From Drosophila persimilis (lineage: Eukaryota > Arthropoda > Insecta > Diptera > Drosophilidae): DNA of 64,000 nucleotides. Of this stretch, positions 33,401-48,300 are shown piece by piece (the stretch's first letter is position 1; each line of letters opens with the position of its first letter). The translations under genes and the position numbers were made by a program. Where the stretch lies: assembly GCF_003286085.1 (NCBI RefSeq), contig NW_020825346.1, positions 558,001 to 622,000 on the forward strand. The letters run 5' to 3'. Below the pieces are notes generated by a model. The model saw only the letters and a program-made list of their open reading frames with translations, was not told the origin of the DNA and did no database searches.

Positions 33401-36400
33401 TGAATAGCTAATAACACACATTAAACACTTCATTTGAGAATGATTGTGCTTTTCAGGCCTCGTCAGTTATTGACATATCCGTATGGGTTGTACAATTAAA
33501 GGTCTGCGACACATGTCCGGCACAGAATTCTCTCATGGCACCCCCCGGCGAATCGACATGAATTCTGAGAACTCCGCAAGGGCCTACACTCTAAATTAAA
33601 ATGCAATCAATTCTGCTCGGTGTGACCAGGTGGGCACGTCCACCACTCGAATTGTGGTCCGGGCTTTCATTGATTTCTGTCAGGCACGGGCAGAAAGATT
33701 GGGCTGTTGAGCCGACAAAGGATTGGAAAATTTGATGAAATAAATAAAATATTCTCGTACTTAAAAAGTTCCATACAGACCCCATTAGCTGAGCATTAAA
33801 ACAGATAATTAGTTAGGTTCGGTGGCTACCCCACCGGCCGTGGGAAGTTGGGCAATTAGCCGATGTTGCACAGCCAGTGCAATGGTGTGCGTCCTTGTTG
33901 GCTACTTATGAAGTGGGCTTTGCAACCAGATACGAGTATATTCAATTAGAATGCCTGCCCGCACCGACTGTACCTGTCGCCATCCAGGGACAGGAAGAAA
34001 GGACAGTCGGCGACAAATGCACCAGGGAGCGGGCAGCGGGCAGCGGGGAGCGGGGAGTGGGGAGTGGTTCCAATTAGGTTCCAGCTCTTTGGCCTAAGTG
34101 TTTTAATTAGTTTCATTTTGATGATTCGCCATCAAAATGGTGCAAATTTAATTTCAACAGAACTCAAATAGGAATTTGTCTCGTCCTGCACTGAGTCAAA
34201 AAGATGTCCTTTCCCTTTGGGAACCATTACTGAAGCACATTCCGCAGGCTAAACGGGGACATTCTGAGCGTCGATGAATAATTCAAGTGACTCGTATGTT
34301 GCCTAAGACTAACTCTAGTTCTAGTTCTAGCTCTAATTCTAATAACAATACAAAAATGACTAAAATCTAGTTGGTCGAAACATTGTGCAAACGTATTCAA
34401 ATAAAATTTCTTTTGCTTTCAAATAAATAAATAAATTAGTGTGGACGAAATACTAAAGAAATGGTTTCAAAATATCGTCTAAGATTATGGATTATCGATT
34501 ATGGAATAAAGTTATAAGGAATATGTGGATAAACTAGTTTCAAATACAAGAATATGCTCAGTAGAGTAATAAAATGCAGTTGCTCTAGGATAATTCACTT
34601 TCTCTATAGCGGGTTGTGCTCTCACAGATGCGGCTTGGCAGGGAGAATCGTGCAACTGAACTAAGTAATTATGTAAGTGAAACTGTGCTCCAGGATACGA
34701 GTAAATTGATTGATGATATGGGTGTTTTCTAGACTCTGGACTCCTTTAAAGTTAGTTTTATTATTTGGCATGGCAATGGAAAAGAAGGTTAAGGAATATT
34801 TTGACTTAAAGTCTATAAAATACCAAGATATTGCAACAGGATCAAACCACAAACTGATGCTCGAGAGTGAGACTAAGACCGAGATCGCGTCTAATTGTGG
34901 TAGGATTTTGGGACCGACTTAGGGGCCCAAGGCACCCCGACGTGGCAGCGGGTCCGCGGTGGTCAGAGACGTCCCTCATGCCCTATAAGATATTGGATCT
35001 TGGCATTGTATAGTCTTTGCTGATACCCATCTGGGAGGTCCTTTCATTTCAAATGGAAAATCTTAAGGGGAAAATTAAAAATTGTTTCTGCAGCATACAC
35101 AAAGACTTGTTACCCCCAGTGCCGGGCAGATTGTGCCCCACATTTCCTTTGATAAATCGTTCTTTCGTGCAGGGGTGCAGGAGACACTTGCGTTGAGAAA
35201 TTATTCTACATGTATATCCGGGCTAACTTTGTGCACAATCCGAACAGATGCTGCCACACAAACCGGCAAACCGGCAAACCGGGAAACCGGGAAACCGCCA
35301 AACCGCCGAATGGTAGATTTATAGAAAACTTTGCCCCCCCTCACCCCCTCCGTCACCTTCTGCTGGCCATTTGTTCCGCTGTCGCCGCAAATTGTCAATT
35401 GCAAACAATTAATTGGCTGGCAGTCCTGTCCGACCTGTCCTATCTTTTATGCTTAACATTTGTCAAACTTGTGCCAAACGATTTTGAATGAATGTGGCAC
35501 TGGGCGATGCCGCTGTGGTTGCAATTCTATTGGAAATGTAAGGCGGCAGGCCAACATAGCTGCACGAAAGGAGCATCTGGAAGGAGCACAGATCCCTGGT
35601 TTGGGCTGATTTTGGGGTGGGGTGTTTGCTAAGCTCATAATTAAAATGTAATTTCGGAGCGTGGTTTGTTCGGGTTGGTCGGGACAACTCTGGGAGGGGG
35701 TACCTTGGAAATGGCAACCATGGGAAAAGTTTCGGTTTATGGTTGTGGCTGCCAGCTCCGAGGGCGGGTTCAATTGGTTTATTTGCCACGGTCTGGGACC
35801 CCAAATCATGGACTATTTTTAATCGAAGGGCGGAAGGGCGGAAGGACCAGCCAAAAACTGCAATTTGATAAGCTGCCTCAGGATTTTTGGTTAAGGTCTG
35901 TATGCGACCTCTGCCAGAGCCAGATTCTGCCGTGGTTGTACATAAATGCAAGTTTAAGTTACATTAAAATGTTGTATCTGCCTTTGAGATGCATTCCCGC
36001 CCACTGACCGCCGAGGAGAGGGCTTAGGTCCCCCCTCGGATGAGTGGGCAGAGGCAAATCACGGCAAGCCTTTCCTTTTCCCCAGCTTACTGAAATACCA
36101 GTTTAATTTGCCGGAGGGTAGCCACCGAGCAAAGAGGTGGAGCTGGAAAACAGGCGATGAGTGGCAGGACAGATATAAAAAGGAGCACAATGCTGGCAAT
36201 GGAGGATGAAGAGTGGCTCTGCTTGATTGTCGTTAATTAAGCTGGCAGACTTGTTTACCTAGCCGATGGAGACCCCTAAACGTATACTAATGGGGAGCAA
36301 GGAGGATGTTAATGCAATGAAAGGACGTCAATGCATCCGGGTCAAAGCCGTGTCCGTGTCCGTGCCCGTGGCTGTACCCCATCAAGGTCGATTCAATCGA

Positions 36401-39400
36401 TTAACCCAGACAGGAGGCTGAACTTGATCTGCCTGTGGTCGCCTGCCCACTGCTGTCTTCATGGTGTGATTGTAAGCCAATTAACAGCTCAAGGCCTTGG
36501 CCAGAGGTTGTGCATCAAGGATAATGCGGAAATCAATGTGGCAGTCGTGATGGGGAAAAGGTAAATCAAATGAAAACAATGTCAACAAAAGCCAAGGCCA
36601 CTTTTCCCTCCTGCTGACTGCCGACTGCCGACTATTGCCAGAGCTGGGCCAAGTGTTGACAGTCATCTGGCCGTCCATCTGGGCCCCAACCCAAGCCGCA
36701 CTTTACTACGATTTAATTGCATTGCGGTGGATGGAATAGTGCGTATGAACAAGTCCTGTCCTGTCCGTCTGCCTGAAGATCGCGAGAGCGCGACTGAAAG
36801 TCTCTTGGCTAATTTGATTGATTCACTTGTCACGAGTTGCGTGTGCTTTAAATATATAAATATACCCATACTATTCAGCCCCCCCAGCCCCTCTGCTCCT
36901 CTGTCTCAATTAATTCATTTCGCTGGCCTCATCCAGTGATTAATGGCCATCCAGCGAATAGTTGTGCCACATATCCCTGAATTCTGACAGTCACTCAATA
37001 CGAGTATACCCAATAGCTACTGGATTGCTTATTTCTTTTCTAATAAATCCAGTATCCAGTGCACGAATGCTTTAAGGGCAGCTGCTTTTTTACCGCCAAA
37101 GCTGTCAAGGGAATTGGCTTAAATGGATGCAGCCTGTCCTGCCACTTAGCAGGCCAGCAGGCCAGCAGGCAGGCCACTTCCAGTAGTCTGACAAGTTGAC
37201 ATGCAGGATATTACGAGTACTCTGTACTCCGTAGAAGCCGTAGATAAGTCCGCGGGGCATTCTAACGTTAAGATTTTAATGAACCTGTCCGTTCGTCCGT
37301 TCGTCCGTTCGTCCGTCCGTCCTTGAGAGGAATGCCATATGCAATGTGGCACTGCATTCGCAGTGGCAGGATCGCGTGTGTGGCGGGGGAAAATTCGTAT
37401 TGGAAATTCGAGAAAATGGCAATCGAAACAATTAACTTTTAATGTATGCTCGACAATTAGCTGTCGTATCAATCGGACACTAGCCCACATACGGACACAC
37501 GCAGACAATTAGGAGAACGCTTTGCAGTAATTGCTCAATTTCCCTACAAATTGAGTTTCAACTTGGCCCCAGGACCCCACTCGAAAGCCGGGTAGTCGGT
37601 GTCGGTGTCGGTGTCGGGGTCGGGGTCGGTGTCTGCGCTATGGCAGGGGGCTGGGGCTAAGCACTACTTGTGGTTACCTAATCCACTTATCGCTCGTTGG
37701 GGACTCCAATCCAACGTTCAGCTTCGCTGGAATTCGCCGAATTTCCCCCAAACGCTGATGATGCTGCAGCACCCGCGGAAGGTAAGTCGCGTACTCAAGT
37801 AGATCCACTCCCCCCACTCCCCCATCAGCCATGGGAACCTTGACTTTTTGCTTGACACATTGTCTTATTTATATTAAGTGCGCATTGTTGTTTCCGTCTT
37901 TCATGCAACAAGTGGCAAGCTAATGAGACCACAGCCACAGCCTCACCCTCACCCTCAGAGTCACTGAAGCTGTGGGCCTTGATTTATGTGAGCAGATTTG
38001 CCGAGTGGATTTCGAGTCGAGTTTAACTTGAATTAGGTCCTGGAACCCTTGAGCAGGCCAACAATGCTGAGAGACGCTTCAGCTGGACAAGATACTCTCC
38101 TGTGTGGAGATGTAGATAGAGGAGGTGGCACATGTACGTGTGTATCTAATGGACACAATTGAGCTGGACATTACATTAGCTTAATCATTCTAAATACTCG
38201 TGGCATACTCCCTCAAAGAGAGTGTTACGAGTAGATTTGATGTGTCATTAAATGGACTCTTGCTAAGCAGAGCATATACTTATGTATGTATAGATATAAT
38301 ATGTGTGTAGGTATAGTCTTGATCGGCAGCAGCAGCAGCATCCTTGCCTTGTTTCAGGTCTTTCTTCACAGCAGAGAGAGCTGCCAACAGGTCGGATGAG
38401 CGGAAGATCGAATGACAAGTATCTGGGAGGGGGTATGCACTCTTCGACCCTTAAAACTATCTCTTCTTTCGCTTTTCGTATCCTTGCTGGTTTTATTGTG
38501 TGTGTTTGCTGCTGTTCCTCCTCGCTGTTTAACAGGACATTAAGCATACGCCCGGGTGGCCTGTCGTAAAGGGCCCAAACAACATCTGCAGCTGTCGCTG
38601 TTTCTGTTTCTGTATCTGTATCTGTAGGAGTGTACGAGTATCTGCCTCCTGATTTTGTGTGATTGTTTGGTGTTGTAGTTGTTTGATTGTACTTGTACTT
38701 TGATTCTTTGCTTAGTCGTATATAATGGACCAACTACCTGTGCTCCTGGCCCAGTTCCCTTGCCCTCTGCGGCTCCTCCTCCTGCTGCTGCCGGTGCGTT
38801 TCTATATCCAACTCCTCCCCGGTCTCCATGTCCAGTAGACATTCCTCGCTATGAAAGCTCGTGGAGCGATAGAGACTGTCTAAGACCGCGGCCCCCTCTA
38901 TCTGGGCGATTGTCCACAGAGGGGCGCCCAGCATTAATGGTTCGAGCTGCCGTTGTCCTGCTGCCGAGCCCGATGTTGTCGAGCTGTCTTCTCCTTCTCG
39001 TTCTTCCCGTCCTTCTCGTCCTTCTCGTCCTGCTCGTCCTTCTCGTCCTTCTCGTCCTTCTCGTCCTGCTCGTCCTCCTCCGCCTCCTGCTCCTGCTGCT
39101 GTGGGGCCTGCTGATGGCTTGCACACGGGATTTCTACAGCTCAGACTAGCGCCGATGGGTAGTAGCTCGATACAGTCTGTGAGGCGGCGCAATCTAGTTT
39201 TGTTACAGTTGGTGCTCCTCGTACTCCTGTTGCCGTCATTCCGTTCCGTGCCGCCGTCGTTGGGGGAATGTCGCATTGTCCGGGGCAATGAAACACCATC
39301 AACGGCAGCAGCAGAAGCAGGAGCCACAGAGAAGTAAACACAGTGGCGGGGTAATTGCGGAAAAACAATAAGCTGGTTACCCAATGATAGCTCTAGACGT

Positions 39401-42267
39401 CTCCACAGACTTTTCACACCAAACTTAGACGCAATAAAACATTCGCAACAAATAGGGGAATTGGAGAGGGACTCCGGGGTTCCCCGGAGTTCCCGTCTTC
39501 GCCCAATCATAGCACATTTAATACAGCTAACATATAGATTTTCATTAACCGAAAGAACTAAACATTCTTGCACAAAACCAAGTAGCAGGCTTACAAAGAG
39601 TTTCCGATCCGATTGAGGGCCAATGGCCTCCGGAGTTCACCGGAGACTGTTTTTGTACAAATTTTGGTCTAATTTGAGCAACTAAACATTCAGATTTTCA
39701 ATAGAGGATTATTTTAATTACGATTACCAATGGCGACCTTGAGATTCCAATTTGAGCACATAAACATATCATCATATATCATATACTTACACATTCCGTT
39801 TTTTTTCCTATTTGTTGGCTTCTTCTTCTAACATACATACTCGTATGTACTGGCAAAGGAAATTATAGGAAAACCCACCAATGGTTAATATTTCACAGTC
39901 GAACATATCAGCTTGTAAAAACTGAACATTCGCGGTACAAAAATATCTGCGAACTGCAAAGTGGGCTGGAAAATGGAAATCTAACCAGAACCAGAACCAG
40001 ATTTAAAACCAACCAAAAACGATTTAAGTTCAGCTTAATTATACGTCCTAGGGCAATGTAAAATATCAATGTGCATATGAATTTTTCGGATTCGGTATCG
40101 CACCCCTTTTTTGTTTACTCTGGGGCTCATTTCGGTGCGTTTCATTTGATTTCAGATTCTGGGGGGTCGGCGAGTTTTTATTGCCTTCATTGGCCCCCCA
40201 GCGATTTTCTGTATATTTATTTATATTTTTGGACCAGCATTTCCATCATCGCATCTGTTGTTGTTGTTGCTGTGTGTCCTGTGTATCTGTGAATGCAGTT
40301 TTTTTTCACGCTGCCGAAGCACAACTCCCGCCTGCTCCCTGGGGCTGTGCTTTCTTTTTTATGTAATTTTGATGTCCTTTTTTTAGTGGCTCGTAAAAAA
40401 TAAAAGTTTTTTTTTGCAGCTCAGCCTTTGTGCTCACTTCGCTGTGTACACAAATGTTAAATGATGATTTGGTTGTTTTTTTTTTTTCTCATTCCACACA
40501 CACACGGATATTGACACAGTTGGACAGAAATCCAGAAAGCCAGAAAGGCACGCAGGCGGGACTTCCTTTGTGTTAATTCTTCCACTTTATGTGGCATGCA
40601 GCTGTGTCTGGGGGGGGGGGGGGATGCGATAGGATGGGGACTTTGAGATTTCATCGGGCTATACGATAGAGTTTCGGTTGCCAGCCAATTGTCGCTTTTA
40701 AGTAGGGACTCGCATTCACGAATATACAATTTTTGTGGGTGTCCTTTTTACATATTATACGAGTATGTACAGCAAATATACAGTGCGTTTCGCGGAATAT
40801 GTTACATGTTACAAAATAAATGTTGATGAATAAATTTAGGCCCAACTCTAGCCCGATTCTAGCCCAATTCCAGCCCAATTCTAGCCAAATTCCAGCCCAA
40901 TATCCCCAGGAAACTCTTTCAGATTTGAAGAAAACTATAAACTGTTGCTTAAAGTTCCAATTAGGGTTGAAGTGAAATTAAACTCAATTAAATTACATCC
41001 AAATTCAATTACTCGGCTGCCAGAATGCACAACTTGTCGTCGGCTTGTCCGCATTTTACTATATTTTCCGTTTGAAAGTCAAATTGGGAAAAAGATTAAT
41101 TAATTTTTGTCTATTAAAAGTGTGCCATGGTCAGATTAGATCCCCGATCAAACACACGTCTCATGGAATATTTACATTGGAATGCCAGAGGAAAGGCCTT
41201 TTCGACTGAATATTTTGCATGAATGGACAAAGAAATACTCTTAATTTGATTAAATATCAAATATTCAATATAATTTAATTGAGCCCCGCCCCTGCGCCCC
41301 CTACTTGTTTGTCTTTGAGGAAGAAATGAGACAAACCAGTGTTTGGAATCGAATATCCCTTGCCCCTGGCTGGGTATCAAAAGACACCAATGGGCTATAC
41401 TTAATTAATTTATTCATATTTATATCATGGTAATGTGCAATTAATTAAATATTTGCACAAATTTTCAGTGTATGTCCATTCGAGCCCCGCGGCCTTTTCT
41501 GGCTGTTAAGTTTTCAAATTTTTCATTTATTTACGTGGCCGCATCTTCCGGCTCTTGGGGCTCGCTTATTACGTTTCTTATGTACGTTTCCGGTGTGGAG
41601 TCGACTGTCGGACCGCTTGTGTGTTTGGCATATTCCATTTATTGTAATTTAATGAGTTTTATGCCCCGGGCCGGCCACAGATAGACGGAGAGTGGTGCGG
41701 CTTTTGGGGGATTTACGGGTACTTTGTATGTACAACCTACCCACAGCCACTGCCTCGCAGTTGTGGCCAAATCTTTCTGTCTCTTCTGCTATGCAAATCC
41801 CCCTACAGTCGGAATAAACTCAATCAAGTGCCACCGTTTTTGTGGTCAATCCGAAGAATGCGGCTTGAACGGGGATACTCTTCTGACTTTCTTGTAAGCA
41901 TCTTAGAGAAACGATTATAGGCGGCATAGGGAAAATGTTATTCTTTCCGAATGGGATTAGAGACAGAGAGTGTAAGGCAAAAAAAAAATGGCCACTGAAG
42001 GAGAGTGGTCTAGGCGGGAAAGAGGGAAATTCAATTTCTCTGGCCATGCAAATCAATAAGTTATCCATTACCATGATAAATATTGATATGCGGGATATGT
42101 GTGGGCCATGTCCATGTGTCCATACGCGTGACTAGGTGAGTCCTGTGCATTTGTGTGCGTGTGACACTTTGTGTATTAATAACTCTAAATGTCAGCCGCC
42201 CTGCAAAATGGAACAAACTTGTTGGCCAGGCTCAAAGTCTTCGGGGCTGACAAGCGAAATGCTTGCT

Positions 42268-42310
<43 letters not shown>

Positions 42311-45300
42311 GGGATACCCATGACACACACACCCTCATTAAATAGAAATTTATGCGCTCGAGGCATACACTGCGTACATCGATACACACATGTATTCCAG
42401 GACAGTGGCCTGAGGAGCCTGAAGAGCCAGTAGGCTGCTGCCAAATAAAACCGAAACTTCTTCACACTTAAACTCGAACTCGAACCCGCACCCAACTCCA
42501 GGTCCAGCCCTTAAGGTGGCTTATTCAGTCCCAGCCAGACCATTCCCCTGCGAGGTGGCCAGCACTTGGGGCACAGAATTCGGGTTCCAGAAAAGCCCAG
42601 TAAAGCGGATTCAATTAAAACCGAAACACAACTGCAACAGTCCAAGTCCATAGCTGATTTCAACGAAATAGAGATAAATAATTCTCCACAAAGAATTATT
42701 CAATTCAATTTGCAGATAAACCTCTCCATCCTCCAGAGGCACGAGTCGGACCGGCCCTTGGGCACTCCTCAGCCCTCAGTTTTGGCTTTTCTCAAATAAA
42801 TGAATATACAGATACATTTTGGGCCTTCAGAAATTGAAGTCCAAAACGTTTTTACATGCTGGCATGTGACTATTTCTGCTCATACCTGTTCACGCTGTGG
42901 GATGGAATTTATGGAATTAAGAATGCAATTTCCTAGCTGGCAAAAACATATACACCTTTTCTATAGTCTTCGAATAGTGGCCAGGGCTGTCAAAAATCAA
43001 ATTTAGCTAGTGGCAGTGCCATTGGTTGGCCATTTAGGGTTCTTTGGGCGGATATTGATTGGTTGATTGGAGTGCCGGGCCCGCATAAGTAGGCAACGAT
43101 TTCGTGCCCAACTCAGGCTCGCACTCCTTCTCCATCTGCGGCCTCCGTTTCGGTTTTAATTATGTCGATCCAAGGAAAGACCAGGACTTTGCTTCACGTC
43201 TTGGCAACTTTTCGCCCGGGACACACACAAACACACGCGCGGCGTGTGGCAAGGGGGAGCTCCAGTCAAATTAGCAAACATTTTGGCAAATATTTGGCCA
43301 CAAAGTCCTCTCCAGCGCCAATTGGCCAAGCCCAGCGATCAAATGAGCCGCAGCTGTGTACACAGGTCCTCGGAATGTGTGCGAATATGTGTCTCCGTCG
43401 CTGCCTCCGTCGCTGTCTCCGTCTCTGTCTCCGTCTCTGTCACCGTGTCTGGGAGGAGAATGTCGCAGTGGCAGGGGCATTGGGAGTCTATCTCTGTTTG
43501 GCCGACTTAAGGCATTTCACTTGGAAGTTGGGCCTGTAGCTGTTGCCACAGGGAGTGGGGCGGGGCGGGGCGGGGCGGAGCGTGCCAGTGGGAATGTAAG
43601 TAGAAGTGACTGTGGCAACAACTTAGCAACGGCTTTCAGCCAACGACAAAGTTGTCTGACTGTCTTGTGTTGTGGTTTGCAATTAGACGTACTCGACAGG
43701 CTTCCAATGCCGGATGTATCCGCTAAATACCAAGCAAATACCCCTTGAATCTTCAAGAAGTATCCATAAAATATTACAGAATTACAGGCGATAAAAAATC
43801 AACAAAAAACCACCAACGCACTGCCATCAAATACAGGAAAATGGCAACATGAAACAGTAAAATTCAATGGGCAAACAGTGCCTGGAGATAGTCGCGGACT
43901 AAAACTACCGCAAAGAAAGCCAGTACTCGCATGCCGGAAAGCAGACAAACAATGGTTCGATGGATACCCAATTTGCACTTCAGATGGTCTCGCTGCCACA
44001 TGCCACATGCCACATTCCACGCCACCCAGTCTGCGCCATACACCTAGCCGCTGGTCCCCTCGGCAAACGCTTAGCCCGAGTGAGGGCGAAGTGTTGGGGA
44101 AGCGTAACAAAATCTGTGGCACCAGAAGCAACATCAAGTAGCCGCCATGTGAGCCAATCCATCTACCATCTCTCTCTGTGCGTGAGTGCGTGTGTGTGTG
44201 AGTGTGTACTAGTGCGTGTTTGAGCACGTTAAGTGTATGTGCTTTGAACTTTTTTATATTTACATACAAATGCCTCGCCTTTGCCTTGCCACATACTCCT
44301 GCCACCGACACAGTGGAGGAGAGTGGAGAGTGGAGGGTATTGTGTTTGCTTTGCGTTTTGTTTTGTCTTGTTTTGCGTTGTTTGCGTTAAACCAAAAACG
44401 GTTAAAAGCAACAGACAACATGGTGGATGTAGTGGGCAATCCATAGGTAGGCAATTGAATACCCTATACCTAGCCTTTGCCTATACCTATAACCATCTCT
44501 ATACCCATCCCAGCCACTCTTCGACCTCAAAACGTGCAAAGCTGCCACTGAAACAGAAACGACACCAAATCCTGGTCGACTGTGACCCCCTCTGTGCGTG
44601 GCAAAAGCTTCGCTGCTCCGTTCATACCTCTCCAGTAGAGAGTATCTAAAAGGCCAAAACGAGCTCTCTCTTTTGAGAAATGTTGATTTCATTTCGTGTT
44701 TGTATTTCTTTCTTTCCTTGGCTACTTCTGGTTTTGGCCTCTGGTGCTCTCGGCCATCAGAGGCGATCAGGGTCGGTCCGAGGGTCCGTCCAAACGAATT
44801 AACTTACGCCTGAGGCACAGTCGGGGACGGGACCAGGGATTTGCAGGGATGTAGATTTAGAGGAAGGGCCAGCAGATCGCTTGAATGCGGGCAGCCCTAA
44901 ACGCTTGGCTGAAATCGAATTTAAACTTTAAAGTCGCAAAATTCCCATTTGGCATCTCAGAGACACAGACAGACAGCCAGCGAGACAGACAGACCGACAG
45001 AGAGAAAAGGAAATTCCATTTAGCTTCAGTCTCTTGTCTCATTTCTCTTGCATAGAAATTGAAAATTGATTTGAAAAATAGCTTAAACTGTGCTGTTTAT
45101 AAATGAAAATGAAAAGGAGGGGGCTCCTGCTAGAGTTCACGTGAGTGGCCAAAGCAATTTACCTGTGCCTCGGCTCAGACCGGCTCCAGTTGTTGTTCTG
45201 CTCCCCGGCGCCTTCGAGCAGCCCGCGCTATTGATTTTGTTTGTGTGACCCAAATCGCACACACATGAAGCGCCCTTGTAGGCTCCACCATACACCTCCG

Positions 45301-48300
45301 ACTGAAGCTCCAGTGCCACCCTCGCTAGTTGATGCCCCTTCTTGTGGCATGCATAATTAACGCGCCTTAAATTGTGCCTCAATTTCAGCGACAATCGAGC
45401 GGTGGCAGGTGGTACAGAGACAGAGGCAGGGACAGCCCAGGATGCCCAGAATACCAGGAAGCTAGGCGGCCTGCTGGCTGCCAAATTAGTTTACCTTTTG
45501 ATTTAAATTCCAATTACGACTGGCCGCAGTTATGCTCTGCATTGATGGTATTTGCTCGGCCCTGCCCGCGGCCAGGGAGTTTGCCCGTTATACCGGAAGT
45601 GCACACAATCCCAGCAATTAAGTTGGCGAGTATTCGGTTGCCAGCGAAAGTAATTAGAGGATCCGCAATAAATAACAATGTTACTGGAAAACCAAACAAG
45701 TGCAATCATCACTCCAGCGCACAGTGAAATCAAATTCAGCAAGGCCCGCCCTCGAAATGCCCTCGAAGGCAACGGTCAATCCATGGCACCCACGAATGTA
45801 TGTTTTTAATAAACTTTTTCAAGAGGAACCACATCGTTGGCCCAATCGAATCAAATCCAAACAAACTACTACGAAATTCTCGTACCTTTCCGGCTATGGT
45901 GATTTTGGGCCGCAGGATATAATGGATCGAAAAGAGGATTACTGCAACTTCTGTGCGGATTAAGAAGGCCTCACGAAATTCGGGCAAAATACTTACGACA
46001 GCCAGCAACTTTTCACTCAGCGAGTGCTAATGGAAAATGGATGCGTGAAATGCGAATACTCGTACGCATGAAGCCATCAAGCCATCAAGCCATCAAGGCA
46101 AAAGTGCGAGAACCCGTCCAATTAAGTCAAATTGGCTCGGAATAATATAATAAAGCTGCGGGTAACAGTAACACAGTGCACACACGGATAGCACACACGG
46201 ACAGCATTCAGTTTCTATCATGATTTAGTGTAATTAACGCTTTTTTTTTTATTTATTTTTATGTTTGCATTCGTAGAAAAACCTTTTGCACTAGAACTAC
46301 GCAAACGCAAACTCGGGATCGGGCTCGGGCTCGGGCTCGGGCGGTAGGCAGGGAGGTATATGCACCTTCTAGCCCACAAAAATCCATGAAACTGGATGGT
46401 CGGTAAAAACAAAAAAAAAACAAAAAAAAGAGAGAGCTAGCGTTAACAATAGAACTATGGCGGTAATAAAATTAACCACACACCGCATGCAGAAGTCCCG
46501 CATGCAGAAACAATAAGCAGACCTGGGGACTGACTACGCACGAGCTTGTTTATGGGAGCGGAAGGGAAATGGGAGCCCTGGCACCGAAGATGCGTGTACC
46601 CTGACCCTGTCAACCCTCGAAAACTTGCCAGTTTCGACTCGGAAAAGAGAACAGACACATGCCACATGCCACATGCCACATGCCACTTGTTGATGTTGCG
46701 GCAAGGGTATACACAAATTTGGCAAGGATGTGTGATGAAAGTTCCCAAATTACTCAAACGCATAAAAACGTAGTCCACACATGGTAAGGGTGTCTCTGTG
46801 TGTGTGTGTGTGTGTGTGACCAAACGACATATACATATGTAATATTCGTATACAGATTCAAGGCAAGGGCAAAGCCAATGAATAGAGAATATGAATAGAG
46901 AGAGAGAGAGAGAGACGGGGAGTGTAATGACATAACTTTTTCATGGCATTCTTAAGAGCGTCTTTAATTGTTAGACAAGAACCAATTCATTGCTCTTCCT
47001 GGCCCTTTTCGGACCGATTCCGCCTGGCAGCCCAGCCCTGACCCAGCCCTTACCCAGCTCTGTGCCGGAACAGCTACTGTTGCTGTTACTGTCCAACTAG
47101 TCGCTTCGAGGGCTTTGTTCGAATCCGAAAATGATTATGCAAAAATGTGAGAGGGCTGCGCATCCGAGGCGACGGCAGGGATGTCCAGCCAGATGAAGGA
47201 TGAAACAGCTCAAAGGGCAGCTCTGTTCTGGCTGGGCTGTTTTCGTCGTCTCATAATTAAATACAAAATGCGTTTAATTATGAGCACCGTGTCAGAGCCC
47301 CGGGGAAATGATGGACAATAACAATAACAGACACGCACAGATACACTCTCACACTACGGCCCAACCAACACCACACACAGATACACACAGACACACCCAG
47401 GAATCGAGCGTTGATGCATCGCATTTTAATGATGCCGATCCTGGTGTTGGCGTTTTTATATCCAGAGGACACTCTGAGCCCTTCCGACCCCACGAAGTAT
47501 ACAAATATTTGATCAATATAAATATATAGCCATCTAGCCAGTCAGGTATATGTACCTCAGATGACTTTTTAGGAACACTATGCCAAGAGCTGCTGTACAT
47601 CCTGTAATCCTCACAGATTCTAGTACGAGTACGAGTATACCTATCTGTGAGGACTCACAAGGGTATATTAAGAGTCGGCATGGCAACCGCCTCCTCTTTA
47701 TTGTGGCTATTGCTGCTCTATGGTCCCTGCTTGGCTCCGCCGTGATTACTCTCCTTACTGCGAAAGGGAGCACATCTTTCCAGTGCTGCCCCTACAAGTA
47801 CCAGTACCCATACTCTGGCTAGCCGTCTGCCGGGCCCTATCCTTGGCAATTTGATTTCAATTTCAACTTTGCGGCTCTTGATTATGTTCCGCAGCTTCCC
47901 CATCTAATTGTCGGCTGCTGTTGTGGCTGTTGTCTGTTTGTTTTTCTCAGTCATTTGATTAGTTCGTGGAAAGATAATGAAAATAAATAGCAAAAAGTGT
48001 CGATGATGAGATTGCTTTTGTGGTCTATCTCCATCTCTATCTCTATCTCTGGGTATTTGTCGGCTGTCTGTTGTGTTCGGGGGCCCCCCAAGCCACGGCC
48101 CCTGGGATGTCTCTGAGACTCTGGCCATCCTTAGCGACAGCAAAGTGGAATTATCAACAGCCTGGTCGTGACTGAGTATTTAAGTATTTGTTTTGATATC
48201 CTCTCGTATTTGATTAATTTTCCCATGAAAGAACGATGGCTTCAGTTTGGTTTAATTGAATATTTATGGGCATATTTTCACGGTAATTGGCTATTGTTAA

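Noticed and set aside
42060..42135. Strong donor-like site GACTAG|gtgagt at 42136
   Set aside because: The frame before it ends in a stop exactly at the junction and the other frames do not match the phase of the nearby candidate exons.
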